Positions 26,359 through 35,877 of a stretch of 64,000 nucleotides of DNA are shown here, one piece after another. This stretch comes from Solirubrobacteraceae bacterium (GTDB lineage: Bacteria; Actinomycetota; Thermoleophilia; Solirubrobacterales; Solirubrobacteraceae): contig JANWLE010000076.1 of assembly GCA_025451035.1 (NCBI GenBank), positions 35,415 to 99,414 on the forward strand, given 5' to 3'. Under the pieces are notes generated by a model. That model ran no database searches. It was not told the origin of the DNA and saw nothing but the letters and a program-made list of their open reading frames with translations. The position numbers and the translations under genes were made by a program. Each line of letters opens with the position of its first letter. The stretch's first letter is position 1.

Positions 26359-28184
26359 TCGCCCTCGCCACGGATCACCTGGAACGGCACGTCCTTCTTC
26401 CAGTCAATGAACATATTCATCGTCTCGAGGTTGAACTCGACCGGCATCGAGAGCTCCTTGACGAGCCCTTCGAGCTCCTCGTTGCCGACGCGCTCGACGA
26501 ACTGGCCCCACTCCTCGCCGTCGTTGCGATTGGCTTCGTAGTGGCGCACCCAGCGCTCCACCGCCTCCGGTACGCGCTTGGCGGGCAGCCGCAGCTTCAG
26601 GCGCTTGCCGAACTTCACCTCGCCGCCTTCCCAGACCCCGCCGACGTGGGGGATGTAGGCGGGGATGGTGTGCTCGCCGACCTTGATCGAGGCGCCGTAG
26701 AAGCCAATCGCTCCCAGGTGATGCTGGCCGCAGCCATTCGGGCAGCCGCTCATCTTGATGTGGATCTTGCGTGCCAGCGGGTCGGTGATGTCCATCTGCT
26801 CGATGCGCTCTTCGATCGCCTCGTTCAGGCCCATCGAGCTGGTGATGCCGAGCTTGCAGCTGTCGGTGCCCGGGCACGAGACGACATCGCCGATCTCACG
26901 GCTGCCGGCGTCACCGAGGCCAAGGTCACACAGCGCCCGCCAGACCTCGTAGGCGGCCTCCTCGCGCACCCAGCGCAGCACCAGGTTCTGCTGCACGGTC
27001 GTGCGGGCGTAGCCGCCCGAGTAGCGGCGCATGATGGCCGCCAGCCCACGGAACTGCTCTGGGCTGAGGTCGCCGCGAACGATCTTTACCTCGACCGTGA
27101 CAAAGCCCTCCTGGCGCTGAGCCTGCACGTTCGCGGAGCGGAAGCGCTCGAACTCGGAGAGATCGCCGTTGGGCGACGCGACGGTCGCCGGCGGCGCCGG
27201 TGCTTTGGCATGCTCGTCGTCGAGCAGCAGCCGCTTCTCCAGCGAGAAGTCGCGCTGCGCCACCCAGTCTCCCTTGAGTTCCTCCTCGACTTGTGCGCGC
27301 AGCTCGTCGATGCCGTACTTGTCGACGAACACCTTGATCCTGGCGCGCGCGCGGTTGACGCGCAGCCACTCCTGGCGGTCGAAGATCCTCATGACGGCCT
27401 CTGTCACCTTCAGGTATTCGCCGTTGTCGAGCTCCAGGAAGTCGTAGAGCACCGGCGCGACCCTCGGCATGATCGAGGTGCCGCCGCCGACCAGCATCTC
27501 CACGCCGCGCACCTCGCCGCGACCCTCGATCTGCTTGATGCGCGCACGGAAGGCGACGTCGTGGATGCCGGAGATCGCCCGGTCGCGGGGGCTGGCGTCG
27601 AACGACGTCTTGACCTTGCGCGGCATTCCCTGCGTGGTGGGGTGGCGCACGAAGTAGCGCACGTAGGCCGCGGCATAGGGGGTCAGATCGAACAACTCGT
27701 CGGCAGCGACGCCGGCCCACGGGTCGCCGGTGACGTTACGCATCGTGTTGCCGCAGCCCTCGCGGCTTGAGAGGCCGGTCTCGCCCAGCTCCCTGATCGC
27801 CTTCTCGGCGTCGGGCAGCGGGATGTGGTGCATCTGGATGTTCTGCCTGGTGGTGATGTGGCCCTTCTTCAGCGGCGCGTACTTTTCGACGACATCGGCG
27901 AACTTGTCCATCTGCTCTGGCGTGATACCACCGAAGGGCAGCTTGGTGCGGATCATCTGCACGTCGGGCTGGCGCTGCCCGTAGACCCCCTGCTTGAGGC
28001 GGAACTTGACGAACTCGACTTCGTCCTTCTCGCCCGCCAGGAACTTTGTCGCTTCGGTCTTGAAGTCGTCGTACTCGCGCTGCAGGATCGGGATCACGTG
28101 CCCGGGGACGTTCTGCAGGATCTCCGGGTCCTCGAGTGTGCCCCGCGGCGTGCGCTGCTCTACCGGTATCGACACTGGCTCCAT
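26346..28184 (-). CDS. Ferredoxin-type sulfite (nitrite/sulfite) reductase
   Basis: Siroheme-[4Fe-4S] reductase of 612 residues making sulfide from sulfite. Two NirA-type repeats: N-terminal half with GHITTRQNIQMHHIP and GCGNTMRNV, C-terminal half with RTTVQQNLVLRW. The cluster/siroheme cysteines appear as CPGTDSCKL and, after 41 residues, SGCPNGCGQHH. Context (cysH, cysD, cysN) favours sulfite over nitrite. Perfect AGGAGG ribosome site 10 nt before ATG 28184. It heads the operon. Confidence 0.92.
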   Translation of the reverse strand: MEPVSIPVEQRTPRGTLEDPEILQNVPGHVIPILQREYDDFKTEATKFLAGEKDEVEFVKFRLKQGVYGQRQPDVQMIRTKLPFGGITPEQMDKFADVVEKYAPLKKGHITTRQNIQMHHIPLPDAEKAIRELGETGLSSREGCGNTMRNVTGDPWAGVAADELFDLTPYAAAYVRYFVRHPTTQGMPRKVKTSFDASPRDRAISGIHDVAFRARIKQIEGRGEVRGVEMLVGGGTSIMPRVAPVLYDFLELDNGEYLKVTEAVMRIFDRQEWLRVNRARARIKVFVDKYGIDELRAQVEEELKGDWVAQRDFSLEKRLLLDDEHAKAPAPPATVASPNGDLSEFERFRSANVQAQRQEGFVTVEVKIVRGDLSPEQFRGLAAIMRRYSGGYARTTVQQNLVLRWVREEAAYEVWRALCDLGLGDAGSREIGDVVSCPGTDSCKLGITSSMGLNEAIEERIEQMDITDPLARKIHIKMSGCPNGCGQHHLGAIGFYGASIKVGEHTIPAYIPHVGGVWEGGEVKFGKRLKLRLPAKRVPEAVERWVRHYEANRNDGEEWGQFVERVGNEELEGLVKELSMPVEFNLETMNMFIDWKKDVPFQVIRGEGECAV

Positions 28185-28200
28185 CTAGGAAAGGCCTCCT

Positions 28201-28366
28201 GGTACTGGCGTGATAAGTGCGGTGGCTACGCTCGTCAAACGAACACCCTAAAGCCTAGCGATTTTTAGGTATTTATCCAGCGCGACAGGTGATGCTGTCC
28301 AGAGGACAATCCTAAAGCGCCGTATGAGCAATCGCGAGCTCCGCAAGACGCCACGCAGGAAAGGCC
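28201..28366 (-). promoter_or_regulatory. Upstream control region of the sulfur assimilation operon
   Basis: An A/T-richer spacer. CCTAAAGC occurs twice in direct orientation (28247-28254, 28311-28318), with an inverted copy TTTAGG (28264-28269) between them. TGTCC-AGA-GGACA (28296-28308) is a perfect inverted repeat. Repeated short boxes plus a palindrome upstream of a cys operon suggest a regulator site. The regulator is unknown; no known riboswitch pattern was recognised. Confidence 0.45.
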
Positions 28367-28600
28367 TTAGGAGGAGCTGGCCCAAAGCGGCTGCTCGCCC
28401 CAGCTGTTGCCGGTCAAGTCACGGCTGCTGATGCCTTCGAGCATGGCCGCGCGCAGCCAGGGCTCGATGCCCTTCGGCCTCGGCGCAGGCGCGGGCGCCG
28501 TCTCGCGCATGAAGCGCTCCAGGGCCGCCACGATCGCGGCGGCTTCAGCCGGCGACGCCGACGGGACGACCAGCTCCAGCGTGGGGCGGCGGTTGGGCAT
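28367..28600 (-). CDS. accE: Acyl-CoA carboxylase epsilon subunit
   Basis: 77-residue protein with the usual pattern of actinobacterial AccE/PccE: a beta-strand start (PTLELVV), a helix EAAAIVAALERFMRET, a Pro/Ala linker, and a C-terminal WLRAAMLEGI segment. These proteins stabilise the alpha-beta carboxylase complex. Its start is 5 nt from the stop of the carboxyltransferase gene, which supports the call. Family sequence conservation is low, so the assignment rests mainly on size, pattern and position. Confidence 0.8.
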   Translation of the reverse strand: MPNRRPTLELVVPSASPAEAAAIVAALERFMRETAPAPAPRPKGIEPWLRAAMLEGISSRDLTGNSWGEQPLWASSS

Positions 28601-28605
28601 AGCCG

Positions 28606-30171
28606 CTACAGCGGGATGTTGCCGTGCTTGCGCTTGGGGCCCGGCTCGCGCTTGGTGTGCAGCGTGTCGAGCGCCATGATCAGCCGCGGGCGGGTCTCGT
28701 GAGGGATGATCACATCGTCGATGTACCCTCGCTCGGCGGCCGTGTAGGGGTTGGCGAAGCGCGCCTTGTAGTCGTCCATCAGCTTCTGGCGGCGCTCATC
28801 CGGTGTGGGACTCGAGGCGATGTCACGGCGGTAGATGATGTTGACCGCGCCCTCTGGGCCCATCACCGCCACCTCGGCCGTCGGCCAGGCGAAGTTGAAG
28901 TCCGCGCCCAGGTGCTTTGAGCTCATGACGTCATAGGCGCCGCCGTAAGCCTTGCGGGTGATGATCGTGATCTTCGGCACGGTCGCCTCCGCGAATGCAT
29001 ACAGCAGCTTCGCCCCGTGGCGGATGATGCCGCCCCACTCCTGCGCGGTGCCCGGCAGAAAGCCGGGGACGTCGCAGAAGGTGACGAGCGGGATGTTGAA
29101 GGCGTCACAGGTGCGTACGAAGCGGGCGCCCTTGGCGGAGGCGTCGATGTCAAGCACCCCGGCGAGCTGGTTGGGCTGGTTGCCGACGATCCCGACGGCG
29201 TGGCCGTCCAGCCGCGCGAAGCCGCAGATGATGTTCTTGGCGTGGTGCTCGTGCACCTCCAAGAACTCGCTGTCGTCAACGATGAGCTTGACGACATCGC
29301 GCATGTCGTACGGCTTGTTGGGGTTGTCCGGCACGACGTGGTCGAGCTCGGGGTCCATCCGCTGCGGGTCGTCGGTGGGCGTCACGCGGGGCGCCGTCTG
29401 CAGATTGTTGGACGGCAAGAAGGAGAGCAGATAGCGACAGTCCTCCAGACACGCGTCCTCGTCCTCGGAGGCGAAGTGCGCCACACCCGACTTGGTGTTG
29501 TGCGACATCGCTCCACCGAGCTCCTCGAACTCCACTTCCTCGCCGGTGACGGTCTTGATCACGTCGGGACCGGTGATGAACATGTGCGAGGTCTCGCGCA
29601 CCATGAAGACGAAGTCGGTGATCGCAGGGGAATACACTGCGCCGCCGGCGCAGGGGCCCATCACGAGCGAGATCTGGGGGATCACGCCCGAGCAGCGGAC
29701 ATTGCGCAGAAAGACGTCGCCGTAGGAGCCGAGTGAGACGACGCCCTCCTGGATGCGGGCGCCGCCGGAGTCGTTGATGCCGATCACGGGACACCCGATC
29801 TTGGCGGCGAGATCCATGATCTTGCACATCTTCTCGCCCATCACCTCGCCGAGCGAGCCGCCGAACACCGTGAAGTCCTGGCTGAAGACGCACACGGTGC
29901 GCCCGTCGATCGTTCCGTGCCCCGTGACGACAGCGTCGCCCCACGGCCGGTTTTTCTGCATGTCGAACTCGTACGTGCGGTGGCGCACGAACGTGTCTAG
30001 CTCCTGGAAGGAGCCCGGATCGAGCAGCTTTTCGACTCGCTCGCGCGCGGTGTACTTGCCGCGGGCGTGCTGCTTTTGCTCCGCCTCTGGCGCGGAGTGC
30101 TGGGCGGCCTCGCGCAGCTCTGTCAGCTGCGCGAGCTTCTCCTCATATGTCTCTGGTGCCCTCTGGCGCAT
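28606..30171 (-). CDS. Acyl-CoA carboxylase beta subunit (carboxyltransferase; propionyl/acetyl type)
   Basis: 521 residues forming two crotonase-like halves. Seen: [42 protein letters not shown], the oxyanion segment [13 protein letters not shown], then [38 protein letters not shown] and [13 protein letters not shown] in the C-terminal half. Transfers carboxyl from biotin to acyl-CoA. Likely partners: the epsilon subunit immediately downstream and the alpha subunit at 18.7-20.5 kb. Together with methylmalonyl-CoA mutase at 33-34.6 kb it suggests propionyl-CoA use, an inference. Confidence 0.93.
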   Translation of the reverse strand: MRQRAPETYEEKLAQLTELREAAQHSAPEAEQKQHARGKYTARERVEKLLDPGSFQELDTFVRHRTYEFDMQKNRPWGDAVVTGHGTIDGRTVCVFSQDFTVFGGSLGEVMGEKMCKIMDLAAKIGCPVIGINDSGGARIQEGVVSLGSYGDVFLRNVRCSGVIPQISLVMGPCAGGAVYSPAITDFVFMVRETSHMFITGPDVIKTVTGEEVEFEELGGAMSHNTKSGVAHFASEDEDACLEDCRYLLSFLPSNNLQTAPRVTPTDDPQRMDPELDHVVPDNPNKPYDMRDVVKLIVDDSEFLEVHEHHAKNIICGFARLDGHAVGIVGNQPNQLAGVLDIDASAKGARFVRTCDAFNIPLVTFCDVPGFLPGTAQEWGGIIRHGAKLLYAFAEATVPKITIITRKAYGGAYDVMSSKHLGADFNFAWPTAEVAVMGPEGAVNIIYRRDIASSPTPDERRQKLMDDYKARFANPYTAAERGYIDDVIIPHETRPRLIMALDTLHTKREPGPKRKHGNIPL

Positions 30172-30245
30172 GCGGCGCGGGATGTTATCCGCCCCGCCCC
30201 GGCGGCAGGGATCTCACGACGAGCGCACCCACGCCGCTGTGTGGC

Positions 30246-31226
30246 CTAGCCGCGCGAAAAGGGGCGGTGGTGCGCCGCCCCGAGACGGTCCAGCATGGCT
30301 GTGAGCAACTGGCCGTCCTGCTCGGCCATCTGCGCTTCGAGGGCCGCCAGGTCCGCCGCGGCGTCTGGGGCGGGCTCCTGCTGGGTCGTGGGCTGCGCCC
30401 CGGCGAGGGTGGGCTCCCCTTCTTCGCCGGCATACGACTCGTCGCTCGCGGGCTCGTGCTCTGCGGCTGCTACCGGCTCGTCGACAGCGGCGAGCTCACG
30501 CTCCAGCTCGGCCGCTGCGGTCGGCGGTTCCAGATCGACCGCGGCGGGGGGCTCGCTGGCGGCGGGCTCTGACTCGAGTGCGAAAGGCTGTGCCGCGCCA
30601 CCAGCGTCATCTGCGGGCGGCTCGGGCGGCGACTGCCCGCCGCGGCGGCGGAAAAGGCGAGCGAAAAAGCCAAGGCGCGGCTGTGTCGCAGGCGTCTCTG
30701 GGATCGACTGGGGCTGCGGCGCCTCCGGCTCTGGCTCGGGTTGCGCCTGGATGTCCTGCGACAGCGGCCCGGAGCGCTCATCAGCCACTGCCTCCTCTTC
30801 ACCCGCCGGCGAGGCCTCGGTTTGATCGGGCTGCTCGCAACACTCATCTGCGGGGACTTCATGCTCCCCGGCCTCGGGCGTCTCTGGCTGGGCTGAGACC
30901 TCGCGCTCGACCTCAGGCACGGTGGACTGCTCAGCCTCTTGCTCGGACTCTACCCCCAGCTTGATGGTCTCTGGCTCGGGCTCGTCCGATGGCAGCGCGC
31001 GAGTGACGCTCAAGAGCACCTGCGTGCCCCAGCCCGATGGCTTCATCTGCACCTTGCCGCTGGCAACGTCGGCCTCCCACTCGATGAGCTTCTCGGGCTC
31101 AGTGGAGGTGATCCGGATCTGGCCGAGCTCGCCGAGGTGGTGTTCGAGCCGCGCGGGGTCGCTGAGCTCAGCCCACAGCTCGGGCGGGGACTTCACCAGC
31201 GTGCGCTTTACCTCTGTCGAGAGCAT
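30246..31226 (-). CDS. Hypothetical protein: SRPBCC-like N-terminal domain plus long acidic tail
   Basis: 326 residues. The first ~80 residues (EVKRTLVKSPPELWAELSD through LLSVTRAL) resemble SRPBCC/polyketide-cyclase folds: strand, helix with WAELSDP, then strands ending in VLLSVTRAL. Residues ~85-290 are low-complexity, rich in Glu, Pro, Gln and Ala, broken by a basic patch RLFRRRGG. A short C-terminal helix (LAALEAQMAEQDGQLLTAMLDRLG) follows. No membrane segment. Function unknown; the same kind of acidic tail is seen in the protein at 13.5-14.4 kb. Confidence 0.6.
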   Translation of the reverse strand: MLSTEVKRTLVKSPPELWAELSDPARLEHHLGELGQIRITSTEPEKLIEWEADVASGKVQMKPSGWGTQVLLSVTRALPSDEPEPETIKLGVESEQEAEQSTVPEVEREVSAQPETPEAGEHEVPADECCEQPDQTEASPAGEEEAVADERSGPLSQDIQAQPEPEPEAPQPQSIPETPATQPRLGFFARLFRRRGGQSPPEPPADDAGGAAQPFALESEPAASEPPAAVDLEPPTAAAELERELAAVDEPVAAAEHEPASDESYAGEEGEPTLAGAQPTTQQEPAPDAAADLAALEAQMAEQDGQLLTAMLDRLGAAHHRPFSRG

Positions 31227-31286
31227 CGTTGACGAGTTCGCGCGAAGCGGCTCGACTCCTTCAGCCGCCGTGGTTGCGTGCGCGCC

Positions 31287-32330
31287 CTACGCCAACGAGT
31301 GGGCTTGCTCGTCGGCGAGCATGCCCCGCTGGTGCAGCAGCTCCGCGATTTGCACGGCGTTCGTCGCCGCCCCCTTGCGCAGGTTGTCGGCCACGATCCA
31401 CATGTCCAGGGCCCGCTCGAGGCCCGGATCCTGGCGAATCCGTCCGACGAAGACCTCGTCGCGGCCGTCGGCCTCGATCGCGAGCGGGTAGCGCGCGGTG
31501 GCCGGCTCGTCGATCACGTGCACGCCGGGAGCTTCGCGCAGCAGCTCGCGTGCGCGCTCGGCGCTCAGCGGCTCTCGCGTCTGTACGTTCACCGCCTCGG
31601 AGTGACCGTTGATCACGGGGACCCGCACGCATGTGGCGCTGACCCGGATCTCGGGGTCTTCAAGGATCTTGCGTGTCTCGTCCATCAGCTTGCGCTCCTC
31701 GTCGGTGTGGTCGTCGCCGGGAGGGAAGCTGCCGGCGTGCGGCAGGGCGTTGAACGCGATCTGATGCGCATACGCGCTGGGCGGGTCGATCTCCCGTTCG
31801 TGCAGCAGCGCGTGCGATTGCGCCAGCAGCTCGTCGACGGCGCGCTTGCCGGTGCCGGAAACCGCCTGGTAGGTGGAGATCACGAGCCGCTCGATGCCCG
31901 CGGCAGCGTGGATCGGCTTGAGCGCGACGACCATCTGCATCGTCGAGCAGTTGGGGTTGGCGATGATCCCCTGGTGCGCCGCCAGGGCGTGCGGGTTGAC
32001 CTCGCTGACCACCAGCGGCACGTCCTCCAGCATCCTCCAACGCGAGGAGTTATCGACGACGATTGCGCCCGCCCGTGCGAAGCGGGGGGCCCATTCGCCG
32101 GAGGCCGAGCCGCCGGCTGAGAACAGCGCCAGGTCGAATCCCTGGATGGTGTCCTCGGTGAGCGGCTGCACGACGCCCACCCCGTCGATCTCCCTGCCCG
32201 CCGAGCGCTCAGAGGCGAAGGGCACGATCTCCTTCGCGGGGAACTGCCGCTCGCGCAGCAGGCGCAGCATCAGCGAGCCGACCTGTCCCGTTGCGCCGAC
32301 GACCGCGACTCGGTAGGCGATCGTGCTCAC
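31287..32330 (-). CDS. asd: Aspartate-semialdehyde dehydrogenase
   Basis: 347 residues, GTG start. NADP-binding GATGQVGS at about 12-19, the phosphate-binding SAGGSASGEW, the catalytic Cys128 in NPNCST, and the substrate/active-site His in RVPVINGHSEAVNV. Makes aspartate semialdehyde for lysine/diaminopimelate, threonine and methionine. Aspartokinase (lysC), often adjacent, is not in the window. Confidence 0.95.
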   Translation of the reverse strand: MSTIAYRVAVVGATGQVGSLMLRLLRERQFPAKEIVPFASERSAGREIDGVGVVQPLTEDTIQGFDLALFSAGGSASGEWAPRFARAGAIVVDNSSRWRMLEDVPLVVSEVNPHALAAHQGIIANPNCSTMQMVVALKPIHAAAGIERLVISTYQAVSGTGKRAVDELLAQSHALLHEREIDPPSAYAHQIAFNALPHAGSFPPGDDHTDEERKLMDETRKILEDPEIRVSATCVRVPVINGHSEAVNVQTREPLSAERARELLREAPGVHVIDEPATARYPLAIEADGRDEVFVGRIRQDPGLERALDMWIVADNLRKGAATNAVQIAELLHQRGMLADEQAHSLA

Positions 32331-32399
32331 TGCAGTCTTTCCCGGTCTCGACTCATGCGCTTCAGGGTACCGCGGGCGCTCGCCCGCGGCGTGCCCTTG

Positions 32400-32885
32400 C
32401 TACGGCTTGATCGCCATGAACAGGATCGTGAGGAGCACGATCAGATCCATGGTGGCGCCGATCGCGCCGATCCGCTTCACCAGCGCATCGTGCTCGCCGC
32501 TCGCCTGAAACGGCCCTTCCCCGGAGGCGGCCAGGTCCCTGTCTGCGACCTGCACCAGTCGCTTCTCGCTCGGGCTGAGGAACATACCCTCCACAGCGCC
32601 GATCACGATGGCCGCGCCCAGGCCCCACTGGACGAAGAATTCGCTCCACAGTTTGTGCTCGGACGCGAGATAGATGCCGCAGATCACGACCACGGCCAGC
32701 CCGGGCATGATCACCCTGATGGAGATTGCGTGAAGCGCTCGGTAGAGCGCCGGCAGCGCGCGTGAGTCAGCTTTGCCGATGACGCTCAGCAGCACCGGGT
32801 AGGCGAGCGTCGCGCCGAACGCGAACACCACGGCCATGATGTGCACGGCCAAGACGACGTCATATAGGGCGGCTGCTGCGATCAC
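32400..32885 (-). CDS. Four-helix membrane protein, DUF2269-like
   Basis: 161 residues, GTG start. Four likely membrane helices: about 7-32 (YDVVLAVHIMAVVFAFGATLAY), 52-72, 85-102 and 140-159. The HIMAVV and PGLAVVVICGIYLA segments match the DUF2269 (predicted integral membrane) pattern. Function unknown. It lies 60 nt from the methylmalonyl-CoA mutase stop but upstream of asd. Confidence 0.7.
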   Translation of the reverse strand: MIAAAALYDVVLAVHIMAVVFAFGATLAYPVLLSVIGKADSRALPALYRALHAISIRVIMPGLAVVVICGIYLASEHKLWSEFFVQWGLGAAIVIGAVEGMFLSPSEKRLVQVADRDLAASGEGPFQASGEHDALVKRIGAIGATMDLIVLLTILFMAIKP

Positions 32886-32944
32886 GGGCGCAGATCCTAT
32901 TGGTTGTGCGGCGCCAGGACTGTTTCAGACGAGCGCGAGTGGTG

Positions 32945-34576
32945 CTAGAAGTCCGGCGTGTAGCGGCCGAAGACGTCGCGCATAGCCGCGCACACCTCGC
33001 CCAGGGAGCAGCGGTCCTTGAGCGCCTGGCGGATGACCGGCAGCAGGTTCTCCGAGCCGCGCGCAGTCTCGCGCAGCTGCTCCAGGCGACGCTCCACGAG
33101 CGCCTGATCGCGGGCGGCCTTGAACTGCTTCAGGCGCGCCACCTGTTCGCGCTCTGACTCGGGGTCCACGCGCAGGAGGTCCGGCACCTCGATGTCGTCC
33201 TCCTGGTACTTGTTGACGCCCACGACGATGTCTTGGCCGATGCGGTAGCGCTCCTGGTAGCCCCAGGCGGACTCGTCGATCTCCCCCGTTATGAAGCGGA
33301 TCGCCCTGACCGATCCGCCGAGCTCGTCGACCTTCGCGATCAGCTCGTTCGCGCGCCGTTCGATCTCATCGGTGAGTGCCTCCACGAAATAGGAGCCCGC
33401 GAATGGGTCGACTGTGTCGGCTGCCCCGGACTCGTGCGCGAGTATCTGCTGAGTGCGCAACGCGATCTTGGCGGCACGCTCGGTGGGCAGCGCCAGCGCC
33501 TCGTCAAAGCCGTTGGTGTGCAGCGACTGCGTGCCTCCGCAGACAGCGGCGAAGCCCTGCAAGGCGACGCGAACGATGTTGTTCTCCGGCTGCTGGGCGG
33601 TGAGCGTGACGCCGCCGGTCTGGGTATGGAAGCGCAGCATCATCGACTTGTCCTTCTTCGCTGCGAAGCGCTCGCGCATGATCTGCGCCCACATCCGTCG
33701 CGCGGCGCGGAACTTCGCGACCTCCTGGAAGACGTTGTTGTGGCCGTTGAAGAAGAACGCCAGCCGCGGGGCGAACTCATCGACATCCAGGCCCTTGTCG
33801 ATCGCCGCCTGCACGTAGGCGATCCCGGAGGAGAGCGTGAAGGCGACCTCCTGCACCGCCGAGCAGCCCTTCTCGCGGAAGTGGTACCCGGAGATCGAGA
33901 TCGTGTTCCACTTGGGGATGCGTTCGCTGCAGTACTGGAACAGATCGGTGGTCAGCCGCATCGTCGGCTCAGGCGGATAGATGTAGTTGCCGCGGGCTAT
34001 GTACTCCTTCAGGACGTCGTTCTGGGTGGTGCCGCGCAGCTTCTGAGCCGGCACGCCCTGCTCCTCGCCGACGAGCTCATACAGCGCCAGCAGGCAGGCG
34101 GCGGGCGCGTTGATCGTCATCGAGGTCGAAACCTGGTCCAGCGGGATGCCGTCGAAGGCGGTGCGCATGTCGTCGATCGTGTCGATCGCGACGCCCGTGC
34201 GGCCCACCTCGCCCAAGCAGCGCTCGTCGTCGGAGTCAAGTCCCAGCTGTGTCGGCAGGTCGAACGCCATCGACAGTCCCGTCGAACCCTTGGACAGCAG
34301 GTAGCGGTAGCGCTCGTTTGACTCCTTCGCGGAGGCATACCCCGCGTACTGGCGCATCGTCCACGTCTGTTTGCGGTACATCTCGCGGTGCACGCCGCGG
34401 GCGTACGGGAACTCGCCCGGCTCCCCGAGCCGCAGCGGATCAGGCAGGTCCTGCTCGCTGTACAGCTGCTCGATCTCGATCCCCGAGTCGGTGAAGCGAC
34501 GGGGGTCATCGGGGCCGACGATCGGCGCGATCGTGCGGTGCTCCGGCTCCTCTTGTGGTGATTCGGCGGCGCTCAT
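32945..34576 (-). CDS. Methylmalonyl-CoA mutase large subunit, catalytic domain only
   Basis: 543-residue (beta/alpha)8 catalytic subunit lacking the C-terminal B12-binding domain. [47 protein letters not shown] and [14 protein letters not shown] are typical. Tyr of RQYAG and Arg of IARGNY correspond to the pair characteristic of methylmalonyl- rather than isobutyryl-CoA mutase (Phe/Gln), which favours the succinyl-CoA route. The B12-binding small subunit must lie elsewhere. ATG 34576 is chosen in a frame open to 34609. Together with the acyl-CoA carboxylase it would feed propionate to succinyl-CoA. Confidence 0.88.
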   Translation of the reverse strand: MSAAESPQEEPEHRTIAPIVGPDDPRRFTDSGIEIEQLYSEQDLPDPLRLGEPGEFPYARGVHREMYRKQTWTMRQYAGYASAKESNERYRYLLSKGSTGLSMAFDLPTQLGLDSDDERCLGEVGRTGVAIDTIDDMRTAFDGIPLDQVSTSMTINAPAACLLALYELVGEEQGVPAQKLRGTTQNDVLKEYIARGNYIYPPEPTMRLTTDLFQYCSERIPKWNTISISGYHFREKGCSAVQEVAFTLSSGIAYVQAAIDKGLDVDEFAPRLAFFFNGHNNVFQEVAKFRAARRMWAQIMRERFAAKKDKSMMLRFHTQTGGVTLTAQQPENNIVRVALQGFAAVCGGTQSLHTNGFDEALALPTERAAKIALRTQQILAHESGAADTVDPFAGSYFVEALTDEIERRANELIAKVDELGGSVRAIRFITGEIDESAWGYQERYRIGQDIVVGVNKYQEDDIEVPDLLRVDPESEREQVARLKQFKAARDQALVERRLEQLRETARGSENLLPVIRQALKDRCSLGEVCAAMRDVFGRYTPDF

Positions 34577-34676
34577 AAGCGCCAGATGATAGGACCTGTC
34601 AGGCGCCATCGTGGCCTTCAGCGAGCGCCGGCCCCGGTCAGGCCAGGCGGGTGGCGGGCGCGGCGAGGTCTGCTGG

Positions 34677-34710
34677 CCGCTGGGCGTGGGTTTCCCAGCG
34701 GAGCTATTCT
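34677..34710 (+). promoter_or_regulatory. Inverted repeat and -10 element upstream of the UXS gene
   Basis: CCGCTGGG (34677-34684) and CCCAGCGG (34694-34701) form a perfect 8-bp inverted repeat with a 9-nt gap. TATTCT (34705-34710) lies 7 nt before ATG 34718 and no ribosome site is seen, so transcription probably starts at or next to the ATG. The repeat would then cover the -35 region, as an operator might. Confidence 0.45.
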
Positions 34711-34717
34711 GCGGCGT

Positions 34718-35659
34718 ATGCCTACGTGCCTTGTGACTGGTGGGGCGGGATTCTTGGGGTCACATCTGTGTGATGAGCTGCTCGCGCGGGGTCACCGGGT
34801 TATCTGCATCGATAACTTGGAGACGGGCTCGCTTCAGAACATCACGCACATCCGCGACTCGGAGCAGTTCAAGTTTTTGCACTGCGACATCATCGAGCCG
34901 TATTTCGTGGATGAGCCGGTTGATTTCGTGTATCACCTCGCTTCGCCGGCGTCGCCGATCGACTACTTGCGCCTGCCGTTGCACACGTTGAAGGTCGGCT
35001 CTTACGGGACGCATCACACGCTGGGGTTGGCGAAGGCCAAGCGCGCGCGCTTCCTTTTGGCGTCCACCAGCGAGGTTTACGGTGACCCGCAGCAGCACCC
35101 GCAGTCTGAGAGCTATTGGGGGCATGTCAACCCGATCGGCCCGCGTGGGGTGTATGACGAGGCCAAGCGTTACGCGGAGGCTTTGACGATGGCCTATCGC
35201 CGCCAGCAGGGGGTGGATACGGCGATCGTGCGCATCTTCAACACGTACGGGGCGCGGATGCGCCCACGCGACGGGCGGGCGATCCCGACGTTCTTGCGCC
35301 AGGCGCTACAGGACCGCCCGTTGACAGTGTTCGGGGATGGGTCGCAGACCCGCTCGTTCTGTTACGTGAGCGATCTGATCCGGGGGTTGATCGCGCTTGC
35401 GGAGTCCGGCTATCACGAACCTGTGAACATCGGCAACCCGGATGAGTTCACGCTGCTCGAGCTCGCCGAAGTGGTGCTGGAGGTGACGGACACCTCCGCG
35501 GAGATCGTCTTCGACGCGCTGCCCACCGACGACCCCAAGCAGCGCCGGCCGGACATCACGCTCGCCGGGGAGCTGCTCGGGTGGAAGCCGCAGGTCGCGC
35601 TACGCGACGGGCTCAAGCTCACCATCGAGCACTCCGGCACCGACGTCCTCGCCGGATAG
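34718..35659 (+). CDS. UDP-glucuronate decarboxylase-like SDR (UDP-xylose synthase)
   Basis: 313 residues. Rossmann motif [10 protein letters not shown], the UXS-type [11 protein letters not shown] segment, [10 protein letters not shown], catalytic Tyr/Lys in [11 protein letters not shown], and the substrate loop [14 protein letters not shown]. This pattern is that of UXS, which makes UDP-xylose from UDP-glucuronate. ATG 34718 is preferred over an open frame from 34586. It starts the glycan locus. Wobble positions in the first two-thirds use more T than neighbouring genes. Confidence 0.88.
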   Translation: MPTCLVTGGAGFLGSHLCDELLARGHRVICIDNLETGSLQNITHIRDSEQFKFLHCDIIEPYFVDEPVDFVYHLASPASPIDYLRLPLHTLKVGSYGTHHTLGLAKAKRARFLLASTSEVYGDPQQHPQSESYWGHVNPIGPRGVYDEAKRYAEALTMAYRRQQGVDTAIVRIFNTYGARMRPRDGRAIPTFLRQALQDRPLTVFGDGSQTRSFCYVSDLIRGLIALAESGYHEPVNIGNPDEFTLLELAEVVLEVTDTSAEIVFDALPTDDPKQRRPDITLAGELLGWKPQVALRDGLKLTIEHSGTDVLAG

Positions 35660-35660
35660 A

Positions 35661-35877
35661 GGCGCAAACCAAAGACGGCAAGCCGTGGCCGAAAGCCGCG
35701 TTGCATGTCTGCCCAGGTTTTTCGGACTGGGCCGCGAACCTTTATATTTTGCAGGTCTAAGTTCAAGGGTTCGAATCGAGGTCGCTTCGGGTATCCGATT
35801 CGCAGGACCTTTTGCTTGGCCCAAAAGGTGCGTTAGCACCGCTACATCGGGGGCGCGAGCGCGTTTTGAATAGCGAG
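35661..35877 (+). promoter_or_regulatory. Structured leader/promoter region before the polyprenyl-P sugar transferase
   Basis: A 218-bp spacer with TATATT (35743-35748) as a possible -10, several hairpins, and two overlapping ones close to the gene. GGCAAGCC (35677-35684) and a GAAA-capped stem (35686-35698) lie first, then GCCCAG/CTGGGC (35711-35732), CGAATCG/CGATTCG (35772-35802), ACCTTTTG/CAAAAGGT (35807-35829) and GGTGC/GCACC (35827-35840). The last two share GGT and exclude each other, as in attenuators. No gene is seen. Rfam identity not established. Confidence 0.45.

Noticed and set aside
26148-27770. Plus-strand open frame (540 codons) across cysH and sulfite reductase
   Set aside because: Antisense shadow of genes with clear catalytic motifs.
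35661-35732. c-di-GMP-I (GEMM) riboswitch call
   Set aside because: GGCAAxCC and a GAAA-capped stem are present, but GACGCAAAGCC and the second helix consensus are missing, so only a structured leader is reported.
35767-35777. GGGTTCGAATC, resembling a tRNA T-arm
   Set aside because: No acceptor stem, anticodon arm or D-arm fits around it; instead CGAATCG pairs with CGATTCG 17 nt later.
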